Shown here: one piece after another, positions 56,501 to 64,000 of the stretch | Position numbering within the stretch: position 1 is the first letter of the stretch | How the letters are laid out: each line of letters opens with the position of its first letter | From: UBA2031 sp037189985 | GTDB lineage: Bacteria > Pseudomonadota > Gammaproteobacteria > Pseudomonadales > Moraxellaceae | Assembly (NCBI GenBank): GCA_037189985.1 | Contig: JBBCJX010000024.1 | Location: 186,001 to 250,000 of the forward strand | Direction of reading: 5' to 3' | Length of the DNA stretch: 64,000 bases | Translations under genes and position numbers: made by a program | Notes under the pieces: generated by a model | What the model was told of the DNA's origin: nothing | The model's input: only the letters and a program-made list of their open reading frames with translations | Database searches by the model: none

Positions 56501-57555
56501 GCAGCGTGTTGAGCGTGAATGGCAGTGGTGTCTGCTCCAGCGGAACGTGCACAGCTTCGATCCGAGGTTTCCTGGCGGGTGCCACGGGTAACCAGTTGGG
56601 CGCTTACTACGGGATCGATACCAGTGGCGGCGACATGCTGGTACGCGGGGTGGCCGGCCTTGCGAATGAAGAGCTGAGTCCTCCATCCAGCCTGCCTACC
56701 AGTGGCAAGGGCTACAGCGTGGCTTTCAGCTTCTTCGACGGCAGCAGCATTGCTGCCGGCAACGACTGGAGCGGCAGCGGCTATGACGACGAAAGCCAGA
56801 CCCAGACCTTCGATGCGAACGGTGGCTTGACGCAATCTACCTGGAGTGCCGGAGAGGGTTCTGGTACCACCCTGGACCTGGGTGATGCCACTGTTGATCA
56901 GGCCAGTCTGGGCCGTAGTGCTGTCAGCAGCATTGCGGCGGCTCCCCTTCTGGACTGGGGCCGCTGGTATGCGGGCCCTAGTGGTGCGGAAGTCGTTGCC
57001 AATGGTGAAAACTACACTCTGGATGACGACACTTACCTGCACTACATCACGGGTGTCATGACCAGTGCCGCCTCCTTCCAGACCTTTGCGGGAGCCGAGG
57101 CTACCTACAACTATATCGGTGGCACCACGGCTACCGGCAGTGACGGCAGTACCAGCAGCAGTATCGCGGGCTCCCTCAAGGTTACTTTCGGATCAGACCA
57201 GGCACGGCTGAATGTTGACCTTGATGTCAACATGAGTGACAGCACCGGCTACAAGCTCTTGACCACGGGAGACGGCATCTATTTCTCGGGACCCTCATTT
57301 GCCGCTGCCGGCAGTGCCCTTTCCATAAGCAGCAACAATGGCAGTGGCTCTGGCTCGGCCTGTTTCAGCAACGGCGGCTGCACCGGCAACATCAGCGGCT
57401 TCTTTGCCGGACAACAGGCGCAGCAGATCGGACTGGCTTACCACATTCAGGACAACGGCATGCTCAACCGTGCTGTGGATGGTGTTGCCGGCTTTGAGCG
57501 TGGAGGTTTTGACCCGGCAACCAATCCGGTGCCACCGGTTGGCCAAGGCATGTAA
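53572..57555 (+). CDS. Giant FecR-domain surface protein with four barrel-like repeats
   Basis: A 1327-residue exported protein. Signal peptide (about 1-27, cleavage near ALA-E), FecR domain (about 30-190; RRGDVINGGDKISTRAGRLQ, TPVATIGIRGTGYRA), then four related repeats at about 272-495, 514-760, 766-1037 and 1042-1313. Each repeat ends in a Cys pair followed by I-x-x-F-[FL]-x-G, a nearby Gln, and a strand ending GVA. This resembles the terminal strands of TbpB-like barrels exported by Slam proteins. No lipobox is seen. Rich in Gly, Ser, Thr and Asn, so a good glycosylation target. Sits between the Slam-like exporter and two GT41 genes. No family match known to me for the whole architecture. 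Confidence 0.75.
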   Translation: MKAFKPMLSGKGLLAASVAMLSGAALAETAGRVSFVTGDVTASATDGTTRTLRRGDVINGGDKISTRAGRLQIRFTDGGFVSLQPNTVFGVDEYLYANRKPEESSLFFSLLQGGMRTITGTIGKVNKQSYKVRTPVATIGIRGTGYRAKITNKGLLVSVGSGFVNVSTRAGDITAGAGQNIQALNENSTPRLTDETADVTASGVNGDQEEELQEQLAEENSHDSHEGNTVAITDLQDENGYTGIKVTDAQGNTYDLNTHGTNPLPSHGSPTPATLGYVTSSYPFYSAGLTATHDAQGLLSISGGEGAGFERGTLKVVNKGNSGTARWGEFTDGISGVNQIFSGAGSPMELGPNSFLPWITAAPLSLAHDKGSATYAYAGGTARGSAGQGAINQFDITYYFSTNLADVLLKVTSPSASGNVAYQALGTGVSASLHNGSFNLSGLTTTASGGNGQACSSGGGCSTQISAFFSGEANAQIAAAYKISDFTGPGAYGVAALNQTGYVAPQPEPEPELTTVPGQRLASAVFGSSSNPGIYGSTVTANFDESGLFSLTAGEGNTTLFERGTLQIESSGSSGDLRWGLFNNGTSGINTVFYGGGSNPVTLGQTSYLPWIIGAPLTASHTTGSASYSLQGGQSDGTASNAYGVGHLNSFNLTYHFSTNLIDLDLNASVYNDQYNSVTYVASGTGLQTSLLTDGSFELLGVNTSASTGSGHCLDGCSTDISAFFSGSGNAQIGAAYRITDSSGPGAYGVAALGQDSYTPPNTAPTLQNSVLDEQNPLYYYSPAYSLLGVSCYEGICNSSTVNVGMGASFDQGEGSTRGGLVSVGQAVDEGTVYESPRFDIGTLKTVSIGTQGALSWGEFTDGSTNNAEIFDIYSPLTLGQGDYLPYIIGLSPTELPVTGAATYSYVSGSGSGRNAQGALATVSQFDITFNFDLATIDLLLALEVGGSSYTVTSNGPHGSMYVGGSSPYSTAFELDSSVLSVNGSGVCSSGTCTASIRGFLAGATGNQLGAYYGIDTSGGDMLVRGVAGLANEELSPPSSLPTSGKGYSVAFSFFDGSSIAAGNDWSGSGYDDESQTQTFDANGGLTQSTWSAGEGSGTTLDLGDATVDQASLGRSAVSSIAAAPLLDWGRWYAGPSGAEVVANGENYTLDDDTYLHYITGVMTSAASFQTFAGAEATYNYIGGTTATGSDGSTSSSIAGSLKVTFGSDQARLNVDLDVNMSDSTGYKLLTTGDGIYFSGPSFAAAGSALSISSNNGSGSGSACFSNGGCTGNISGFFAGQQAQQIGLAYHIQDNGMLNRAVDGVAGFERGGFDPATNPVPPVGQGM

Positions 57556-57560
57556 GCGGC

Positions 57561-59762
57561 ATGCCCCTGTCCCGGGCGGCGGCGCTACTGCAAGGTGGCC
57601 ATGCCGCCCGGGCCCTACTCCTTCTTGACGCAGTGCCACCGCCGCATGACGCCCGTCATGCCTTCCTGCGGGGTGCCTGCGCCCACCAACTGGGTGATCT
57701 TGCTGGAGCCATCGACTCCTTCCGCACGGCGCTGAGCCGTGACCCTGCCCACGCCCAGGCCGCCTGTGCCCTGGCCACCCTGTTGCTGGAGGATGGCCGG
57801 GCCGGTGAGGCTGAAACGGTGCTGGGCGCCGTGCTGCAAAATGGCGGCACAGACCCGCAACTTCGCTTCAACCTTGCCGTAGCGCTGGAGCAGCAGGAGA
57901 AACTTTCAGCCGCGGAAGAGATCTACGACCAGTTGCTTCTGCAATATCCCCGGCATTACGCGGCGCGCCTGAACCGTGCCGGCCTGCATGTCCGTCAAGG
58001 TCGGCCGGAGGCAGCCCTTCGGGACTGTCGCGAGCTTACGGAGCAGTATCCGCAGGAGAGCACCGCCTGGTTACGCCTGGGTGACATCGCGGTGGCCGGC
58101 GGCCACTACGATGAGGCTATTGCCGCTTTTGAGACCGCGTCCTGGCATGATCCGGCCAACGGCCCCATGCTGGCGGGCCTGGCGGGTGCGTTGGCCGCCT
58201 GTGGCCGGCTGGCTGAGAGCCGGCAGGTATTGGAGCGGCTGCGGCAGCACGACCTCTCCCGCTGGGAAACGGCACGCCAGCAGCTCAACGGGCAGCGCGG
58301 CAATGCCCTCGATATCGACCCCCGGCTGATCTTCCTCCGGCGCGGGGCTGACGATCTGGAGGCTGGAGACTGGCGTTACTGGGCGCGCTGGTGCGAAACC
58401 TTGCGGGATCATGTTGCCAGCCCTTCCGGGGGCGACACACTGCCCTTGGCCTGGCCTTCCCTGCTGGCACCGCTGACGGCCCCTGAGCAGTGCCGCTTCA
58501 TGGCCGGAATCGCTGGACAGGCCGCACAACGGGCAGCAGCCTTTTCGTTGCCCCGTCTCGTCGGTCCGACTCCCTCGCGTCTTCGCGTCGGCTACATCGG
58601 CCCGCTGCTGGGCGAGCTGCATGTTACCCGGCTCAACCTGCAACCCTTGTTCGATGCCCATGACCCGGCAGTGGTCGATGTGTTCGTCATCGCCTGCGGT
58701 GCGACCACCACCCCGGCTGCAGAGGCTCCCCGCATGCTGCGGCCCGGCCTCTGGTACTGGCATCCGGGTGCCCTGAGTGATGCCGACATCGTCGCCGGGC
58801 TGGCCGCCCTGAAACTGGATGTGCTGGTGGACGTGGCTACCTACAGCAACCGGGCCCGCCCGGAAATCCTCGCTGCCCGCCCGGCCCCCGTACAGGTTGC
58901 CTGGATGGGGGCGCCCTATAGCAGTGGCGGCCACCATCACGATTACTTCATCAGCGATGCCCGCGTGCGTCCGCCCGACGAGGACGGTGAGCGCTGGTGT
59001 AGCGAAGCGGAAGTGCTGATGCCCCACAGCTATTTCTGTTTCGGCCAGGGTCTCGCCCCGGCTGCCACACCCTCCCGCTCCGCACTGGGGCTGCCGGAAG
59101 ACGCTTTTGTCTTTGCCAACCTCGGCAACCCCGGCAAGCTGACACCCGAAGTGTTCGCCTGCTGGATGCGGGTGCTCACGGCCTGCCCGGGCAGCCTGCT
59201 CTGGCTGCTGCAGGGCCTGCCCGCCCTTGCGGACAACCTGCGCCGCGAGGCGACAAGGCAGGGCGTGAATCCGGCACGGCTCGTCTTTGCCGAGCGCATC
59301 CCGTCCTTGGCACACCGGGCGCGCCAGGGGGCTGCCGACCTTTTTCTGGATACCTGGCCCCACGGTGGCCACACGACTCTGGCAGAGTCGCTGGTTGCAG
59401 GGACACCCGCCATCAGCCTGCCGGGCGCCACCTTTGCCAGCCGTGTCGGCGCCAGTCTCTTGCATGATGCCGGCCTGCCCGAGCTGGTGGCGGCCAGCCA
59501 GGCAGACTATGAGGCCCTGGCCATTGCCTTGCATCGGGACCGCCTGCGTCTCGATGCCTTGCGCCAGTGCTTGGTGGGCAAGCGCCCACATTTCCATTTC
59601 ACCGACATGGCTGGGCAAGCCCGCGCGCTGGAAGCCGCTTATCGCCACATGTGCGAGCGCCTTGCAGAGGGGCTGGCGCCGGTCGGTTTCGATATCGCCC
59701 CATTGCTGGAAAATACGCCCCCGAATGGCCATGAAAGCCACGTGACCGAAAACCCTTGCTGA
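57561..59762 (+). CDS. TPR-containing GT41 (OGT-like) glycosyltransferase, first copy
   Basis: A 733-residue protein. N-terminal TPR region (about residues 1-250, for example LRGACAHQLGDLAGAIDSFR), then a GT41 domain like eukaryotic O-GlcNAc transferase (about 330-710). Key motifs: RLRVGYIGPLLGELH, RPAPVQVAWMGAPYSSGG with the dipeptide block, LGNPGKLTPEVF with the UDP-contacting Lys, and GGHTTLAESLVAGTP with HTT. The active-site His appears in GELHVTRLN. GT41 enzymes glycosylate Ser/Thr or, in HMW1C-type members, Asn. It starts 5 bases after the FecR gene, suggesting that protein as target, by inference. Confidence 0.82.
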   Translation: MPLSRAAALLQGGHAARALLLLDAVPPPHDARHAFLRGACAHQLGDLAGAIDSFRTALSRDPAHAQAACALATLLLEDGRAGEAETVLGAVLQNGGTDPQLRFNLAVALEQQEKLSAAEEIYDQLLLQYPRHYAARLNRAGLHVRQGRPEAALRDCRELTEQYPQESTAWLRLGDIAVAGGHYDEAIAAFETASWHDPANGPMLAGLAGALAACGRLAESRQVLERLRQHDLSRWETARQQLNGQRGNALDIDPRLIFLRRGADDLEAGDWRYWARWCETLRDHVASPSGGDTLPLAWPSLLAPLTAPEQCRFMAGIAGQAAQRAAAFSLPRLVGPTPSRLRVGYIGPLLGELHVTRLNLQPLFDAHDPAVVDVFVIACGATTTPAAEAPRMLRPGLWYWHPGALSDADIVAGLAALKLDVLVDVATYSNRARPEILAARPAPVQVAWMGAPYSSGGHHHDYFISDARVRPPDEDGERWCSEAEVLMPHSYFCFGQGLAPAATPSRSALGLPEDAFVFANLGNPGKLTPEVFACWMRVLTACPGSLLWLLQGLPALADNLRREATRQGVNPARLVFAERIPSLAHRARQGAADLFLDTWPHGGHTTLAESLVAGTPAISLPGATFASRVGASLLHDAGLPELVAASQADYEALAIALHRDRLRLDALRQCLVGKRPHFHFTDMAGQARALEAAYRHMCERLAEGLAPVGFDIAPLLENTPPNGHESHVTENPC

Positions 59763-59774
59763 TATGCTTCGGCG

Positions 59775-61910
59775 ATGACAAATACCGCCTTTTCCCGTGC
59801 CATCGGTTTCCTGCAAACCGGTGATGCTCTCTCCGCCCGTGCCGCCTTGCTGGAGTCGCCGCTGGAAGACGCGCGCTACGATTTCCTACTGGGCGCCTGT
59901 GCCCATGCGCTTGGCGAAATCCCGCAAGCCGTGCGGCACTTCACCGATGCCCTGAAGCGTGATGCCCGCCATGCGCAGGCGGCCTGTGCACTCGGCAGCC
60001 TTTATGCCGGGCTGGGGCATCGCGCCGAGGCCGAAGCCCTGTTCCGCAAGACCCTGCAGCAGGTGGATGACCTGCAACTCCGCTTCAACCTGGGCGTGGT
60101 GCTGGAGGACAGCGGTCGCCTGCCCGAGGCGATGGCGGAATACAGCCTCATCCTGCAGCGTGACCCTAGGCACTATGCCGCCCGCCACAACCGTGCCGGC
60201 CTGCATGCCCGCGAGAAACGGCTGGGCGAGGCGGTGACGGACTACCGCACGCTGGTGCGGGAGCATCCGGCACAGACGCTGCCTTGGCACAACCTGGGCG
60301 AGCTGGAGCTGTCGCTGGGTCATTACGAAGAGGCCATGCGCCTCTTGGCCGAGGTGTTGCAGCGCGAGCCCGGCAATGGCAAGGCCCGCCTCAGTTTGGC
60401 CATCGCCCAAGCCGCCAATGGCGACATCGTGGAAAGCCGCGCCACGCTGGAGGCTCTCCGGCAACAGGCTCCGGCAGTCTGGGAGGATGCCCGTGTCCGC
60501 ATCAACCACCTGCGCGGGACTGACCCGGGCATTGACCCACGCCTTGTCTTCCTCGTGCGGGCACAGGAGCATCTGGCCGCCTGCCACTGGCGGCACTGGG
60601 AACGCCTGACCGAGGTGTTCCACGACCTTGCCCGCCAGCCCTCTGATGGTGACTCGCTGATGCTGGCCTTCACGACCCTGCTGGGGCCGCTGGATGCCCG
60701 TGAGCAGCTCACCCTGATGCGCCATATCGGGCAGCAGGTCAGCCGCCGCGTCACACCCCTGCCGACTCCCGCCGCTGCTGCATCCTCGGCCCGGCTGCGC
60801 CTGGGTTATGTCGCCCCTCACTGGGGGCACCACGTCACCGGCATCCTGTTCCGCCAGGTCGTGGCCGCGCATGATCCCGACACGACCGAGGTTTTCCTGA
60901 TCGGTGTGCGCCGGCCTGATGACAGCAGCAACCTCGCGGCCCTGCGTGCCAATTCAGCGCTGCATTTTGTGGACGTGAGCGAACAGGATGACGATGCCGC
61001 CGCCCGCACCCTGCAGGCATTGCAGCTCGACGTCATCGTCGACCTTGCGGTGTACAACGATGACAACCGTCCGGAAATCCTCGCCCACCGTCCTGCCCCC
61101 GTACAGGTAAGCTGGCAGGCTGCCGCCTACAGCAGCGGCGCGCCCTGGCTGGACTATGTGATCTCGGATGCCATTGTTCGTCCCGGTGACGGCTGGTGCA
61201 GCGAGGCCGAAGTGCTGATGCCGGGCAGCTATTTCTGCTTCAGCCACGAGCCCGAGCCCCCTGCGGCACCCCTACGCGCCTCGCTGGGCCTGCCGGAGCA
61301 GAAGTTCGTGTTCGCCTGTTTGAACAACCCGGCCAAGATCACGCCCGGCCTGTTCCGGCGCTGGATGAGCATCCTGAGGCAGGCGCCGGAAAGTGTGCTC
61401 TGGCTGCTGGTCAACGACAGCGCCGGCATCCTCAACCTCAAGCGCGAGGCCGAGTGGGCCGGCATTGACCCCCGCCGCCTGCTCTTTGCCCCCCGTGTCA
61501 CGCCGGAAGCCCATATCGCCCGGCTGGCTGCGGCCGACCTCTTTCTGGACACCGAGTTCTTCAACGGCCACACCACCTTGGCCGAATGCCTCTGGGCGGG
61601 CACGCCCGCCATCAGCCAGCCCGGCCATACTTTCGCCAGCCGAGTCGGTGCCAGCCTGCTGCACAGCGTCGGCCTGCCCGAACTGGTGGTGGATTCTGCC
61701 GAGGCCTACGAGGCATTGGCACTGCGGCTCTACCGCGAGCGCGACACCTTGGCCAGCCTGCGCACCCGTCTGGCAGAAAACCGACTGCACGCCGCCTGCA
61801 TGGATGTCCCCGGCCAGGCCCGCTGGCTGGAAAAAGCCTTCCGCCACATGCGCGCGCGCTTCGCCGCCGGCCAATCCCCCCTGCCTTTCGCCATCGCCGA
61901 TCTGCCCTGA
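59775..61910 (+). CDS. TPR-containing GT41 (OGT-like) glycosyltransferase, second copy
   Basis: A 711-residue paralogue of the preceding gene. TPR part (about 1-240) and GT41 domain (about 335-695), with YVAPHWGHHVTGIL, RPAPVQVSWQAAAYSSGAP, NNPAKITPGLF and NGHTTLAECLWAGTP. The catalytic His and HTT positions are kept. It starts 12 bases after the first copy and probably arose by tandem duplication, followed by divergence of the TPR part and active-site loops (WGHH versus GELH). Two enzymes may use different acceptor sites or sugars. Confidence 0.82.
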   Translation: MTNTAFSRAIGFLQTGDALSARAALLESPLEDARYDFLLGACAHALGEIPQAVRHFTDALKRDARHAQAACALGSLYAGLGHRAEAEALFRKTLQQVDDLQLRFNLGVVLEDSGRLPEAMAEYSLILQRDPRHYAARHNRAGLHAREKRLGEAVTDYRTLVREHPAQTLPWHNLGELELSLGHYEEAMRLLAEVLQREPGNGKARLSLAIAQAANGDIVESRATLEALRQQAPAVWEDARVRINHLRGTDPGIDPRLVFLVRAQEHLAACHWRHWERLTEVFHDLARQPSDGDSLMLAFTTLLGPLDAREQLTLMRHIGQQVSRRVTPLPTPAAAASSARLRLGYVAPHWGHHVTGILFRQVVAAHDPDTTEVFLIGVRRPDDSSNLAALRANSALHFVDVSEQDDDAAARTLQALQLDVIVDLAVYNDDNRPEILAHRPAPVQVSWQAAAYSSGAPWLDYVISDAIVRPGDGWCSEAEVLMPGSYFCFSHEPEPPAAPLRASLGLPEQKFVFACLNNPAKITPGLFRRWMSILRQAPESVLWLLVNDSAGILNLKREAEWAGIDPRRLLFAPRVTPEAHIARLAAADLFLDTEFFNGHTTLAECLWAGTPAISQPGHTFASRVGASLLHSVGLPELVVDSAEAYEALALRLYRERDTLASLRTRLAENRLHAACMDVPGQARWLEKAFRHMRARFAAGQSPLPFAIADLP

Positions 61911-62103
61911 ACCGGGACGACGGTGGCATGGCAGTGGGGGCACTTCGGTGTCCTTCCTGAATCGAGAATCGTGAGCAGGCACCAGAAAAGTGGCGCCTGT
62001 CACCGGACGAAATACCTCGCACCACCCCGGTTCAGGGAGAGGCTGCCTCGTAGCGCGGCCGTCATACTCCTGTCTGTCAGCCACCTGCACGAGCCATACG
62101 GAC

Positions 62104-63567
62104 ATGCCCCGCTTCCCCCTACTCTTGCCTTTGCTGTGCCTGTTCCTCACTGCATGCTCCACCCCAAAGAGTCCATATCAAATGACCGAGGCCCAGCGCA
62201 TCCGCGCCGCCAACAATGGCGACCTCAAGGCGGCCTTGGCCATGCAGTTGTCGTATCCCGACAAGAACGGGAAACCGCAACCTCCCAGCAAGGAAACCCA
62301 GCTCAAATGGTTGCTCAAGGCCGCTGAGTTGGGAGACGAGGTTTCCCAGTATCGTGTGGCCTACCTGTCGCTTTATGGAGCGGCCCCGGCCAATGCCGAC
62401 GAACCGGCGGTTTCCTACAGCCCGACCGAAGCCCGGCGTCTGGCCCAGGCGGCTGTCATGCACTACTGCAAAACCATGGATGACCGCTGCATCTACAGCT
62501 ATGGCGGAGGCGCTACCAAGGCCAAGAAACTGATGACCAAGGCGGAAACGGTCATCCAGCAACAGCCCCTGGCGGAGAAGGGGGATGTCGCTGCCATGTA
62601 TGCCCTGAGCCAAGCCTATGAGCCACCGGACTACAACGGCGGCATGAGCGAGCAGGGCAAACTGCCTCCCCAGTACAAAGTGTGGCTGCGCCGTGCCGCT
62701 GAGGCCGGACATGCCGATGCCGCCCAGAAAATATCCACCTATGCCAGCTCAGAAGATGAAAAACAGGAGTGGCGACAAAAATCGCTGGCCTTGAGGGCCG
62801 AGACCGGTGACGCCTATGCCCTGCTCTCGCTGGGCGACCAGCTCCGCGCCAAGGGCGACGACAAGGCCGCGCTGGAGTGGTATCGCAAGGCGGCGGCCAA
62901 GGGCAGCGAACCGGCCCAGAGGGCGGTTGCCCAGCTCACCGATGCCACGGCATTGCGGCTGCAAGCCGCTGCGGCGGCGGGTGATGCCGATGCCATGTAC
63001 CAGTTGGCCGAGTATTTCCGAGGTGGCAACTGGGCCGGGAAAGACATGGCCCAAGCCCGCAACTGGTATCAGGCTGCCGCCAAGGGCGGCCATGCCAAAG
63101 CCATTGCATGGGTGGCCGAGGAAGACCGGCAACGAGTCACCGAGAAACAAAATCAGCAGGCCGAGGCAGACCGCCGTGCCGCCGCCGACAAGCAGCGCCA
63201 GCAGCAACGGGCCGAGGATGATCGTCGCCAAGCCGAAGCCCGGTATCAGCAGCAACAAGCGTTTGTGGCCCGCATCGACCGCGAAGGCAGCACGGACTTC
63301 ACTGAAGTCGAGCAGTACTGCAAGTTCGGTGGCCGCCGCTGCGATGAACTGCGTGTGACGGCGCGCCGCGCCCTGGAGCAGCAAAATCGTAATGCCGACG
63401 CCGCCAACAGGCGCCGGATACAGGATGTCTACAGCACGGACAAGCGTACCCAGGAACAGAGGGACCAAGACTATCGGGACCGCAGCGAATGCATGCGCCG
63501 CAAGACCGAATCCATCCAGCGCAGCAACAGCGGCCAGCAGGACTGGCACTTTACGGGTGACTGCTGA
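62104..63567 (+). CDS. Sel1-repeat lipoprotein
   Basis: A 487-residue protein with a lipobox, LFLTACS (Cys near residue 18). Sel1-type repeats follow (ALEWYRKAAAKGSEPAQRAV and ARNWYQAAAKGGHAKAI), then a Gln/Arg/Ala-rich predicted coiled coil (about 330-420) and a Cys-containing tail. ATG at 62104 is preferred because it gives a complete lipoprotein signal. The frame extends upstream. Function unknown. Sel1 proteins are scaffolds. A second copy begins at 63824. Confidence 0.75.
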   Translation: MPRFPLLLPLLCLFLTACSTPKSPYQMTEAQRIRAANNGDLKAALAMQLSYPDKNGKPQPPSKETQLKWLLKAAELGDEVSQYRVAYLSLYGAAPANADEPAVSYSPTEARRLAQAAVMHYCKTMDDRCIYSYGGGATKAKKLMTKAETVIQQQPLAEKGDVAAMYALSQAYEPPDYNGGMSEQGKLPPQYKVWLRRAAEAGHADAAQKISTYASSEDEKQEWRQKSLALRAETGDAYALLSLGDQLRAKGDDKAALEWYRKAAAKGSEPAQRAVAQLTDATALRLQAAAAAGDADAMYQLAEYFRGGNWAGKDMAQARNWYQAAAKGGHAKAIAWVAEEDRQRVTEKQNQQAEADRRAAADKQRQQQRAEDDRRQAEARYQQQQAFVARIDREGSTDFTEVEQYCKFGGRRCDELRVTARRALEQQNRNADAANRRRIQDVYSTDKRTQEQRDQDYRDRSECMRRKTESIQRSNSGQQDWHFTGDC

Positions 63568-63621
63568 TCGCCGGCAGGCAATCTCACGGGCAGCGGTCTT
63601 TCACTCCCTGCAGGTGCGATA

Positions 63622-63645
63622 TAGGTGCGAACCCATTCGCACCTA
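63622..63645. repeat. REP-like hairpin
   Basis: TAGGTGCGAA and TTCGCACCTA form a perfect 10-bp stem around CCCA. A second imperfect stem-forming stretch (GCGATGC...GCATCGC) follows at about 63674-63713. The motif GTAGGTGCGAA is reminiscent of REP elements in Pseudomonas relatives. No second copy is seen in the window. Confidence 0.4.
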
Positions 63646-63823
63646 CGCTGTTTTCCCATGGGAGTGGCTTTGGCTGCGATGCTTTTTGCCGATCGCAAGG
63701 CGGGCATCGCCGCTAAAGCTTCCAAGGCCCCTTTCTGCCCGTCGCCCCCTGTTCCGGGGGAAGCTTCCACGGCGCCATGACGGCATACTTCGACCATCCT
63801 CTGCCTCTGTGAGTCACACGGAC

Positions 63824-64000
63824 ATGCCCTCCTTTCTCCGCTTCCTGCCGGGCTCTGCCCTGCTCGCCTTCTGTCTCCTGCTCACCGCCTGTGCCAGTAC
63901 TCCCAAGAGCTTGTGGGACATGAGTGAGGCCCAGCGCAACCGTGCCGCCGAAAATGGCGACGTCAAGGCTGTCCGCTTCCAGCAAAGCTTCAATTACTAC
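63824..64000 (+). CDS. Second Sel1-type lipoprotein, 5' part (cut by window edge)
   Basis: 59 codons remain open to the last base. The start (MPSFLRFLPGSALL) and lipobox LLLTACAS are followed by STPKSLWDMSEAQRNRAAEN, closely matching the same region of the preceding gene (STPKSPYQMTEAQRIRAANN). The bases just upstream of both starts (GACATGCC) are shared as well. It is a tandem paralogue. The rest lies outside the window. Confidence 0.85.
   Translation, partial: MPSFLRFLPGSALLAFCLLLTACASTPKSLWDMSEAQRNRAAENGDVKAVRFQQSFNYY

Overview
The window is chromosomal DNA of a GC-rich Gammaproteobacterium. The evidence is an E. coli-like GyrB, a 13-gene nuo operon with fused nuoCD and a gammaproteobacterial-type NuoG, a monofunctional hisB in a hisB-hisH-hisA-hisF cluster, and the gpmI-envC-ctpA group. 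A wax-ester-synthase-type acyltransferase and this gene order suggest Pseudomonadales or Moraxellaceae-like relatives. Genus cannot be fixed from the sequence alone.

Layout. 1-17.4 kb: 3' part of gyrB, a DUF2239 gene behind a twin palindrome, and the complete nuoA-N operon closed by a terminator. 17.4-27.3 kb: dusC, a PlsC-like acyltransferase facing a WS/DGAT gene, pdxH, a small membrane protein, a TetR regulator divergent from a DUF2306 membrane protein and an alpha/beta hydrolase, a YheT-like hydrolase, and an unknown lipoprotein. 27.4-34.9 kb: a genomic island next to tRNA-Gly(CCC). It holds a decayed tyrosine-recombinase fragment, three AT-rich genes of unknown function, about 1 kb of gene-free hairpin-rich DNA, and a four-gene operon bounded by 217-bp inverted repeats. 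The repeat arms include the 3' half of the tRNA. 35.2-43.4 kb: a FadL-like porin with an Ig-like lipoprotein, then a 7TMR-DISM histidine kinase and a response regulator separated by a strongly folded leader. 43.4-52 kb: GNAT protein, his cluster with an embedded HD-domain gene, ctpA, envC, gpmI. 52.2-64 kb: a surface-protein locus with a Slam-like (type XI) outer-membrane protein, a 1327-residue FecR-domain protein with four barrel-like repeats, two tandem TPR-GT41 glycosyltransferases, and two Sel1-type lipoproteins, the second cut by the window edge.

Two regions look most novel. The first is the 52.2-61.9 kb locus, read here as a possible export-plus-glycosylation system for a large repetitive surface protein. 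The second is the inverted-repeat-bounded operon at tRNA-Gly (unknown protein, XRE-ImmA/IrrE, ComF-like phosphoribosyltransferase, SLOG-like protein), read as a candidate defence or nucleotide-signalling cassette. Both functional readings are inference from domains and layout.
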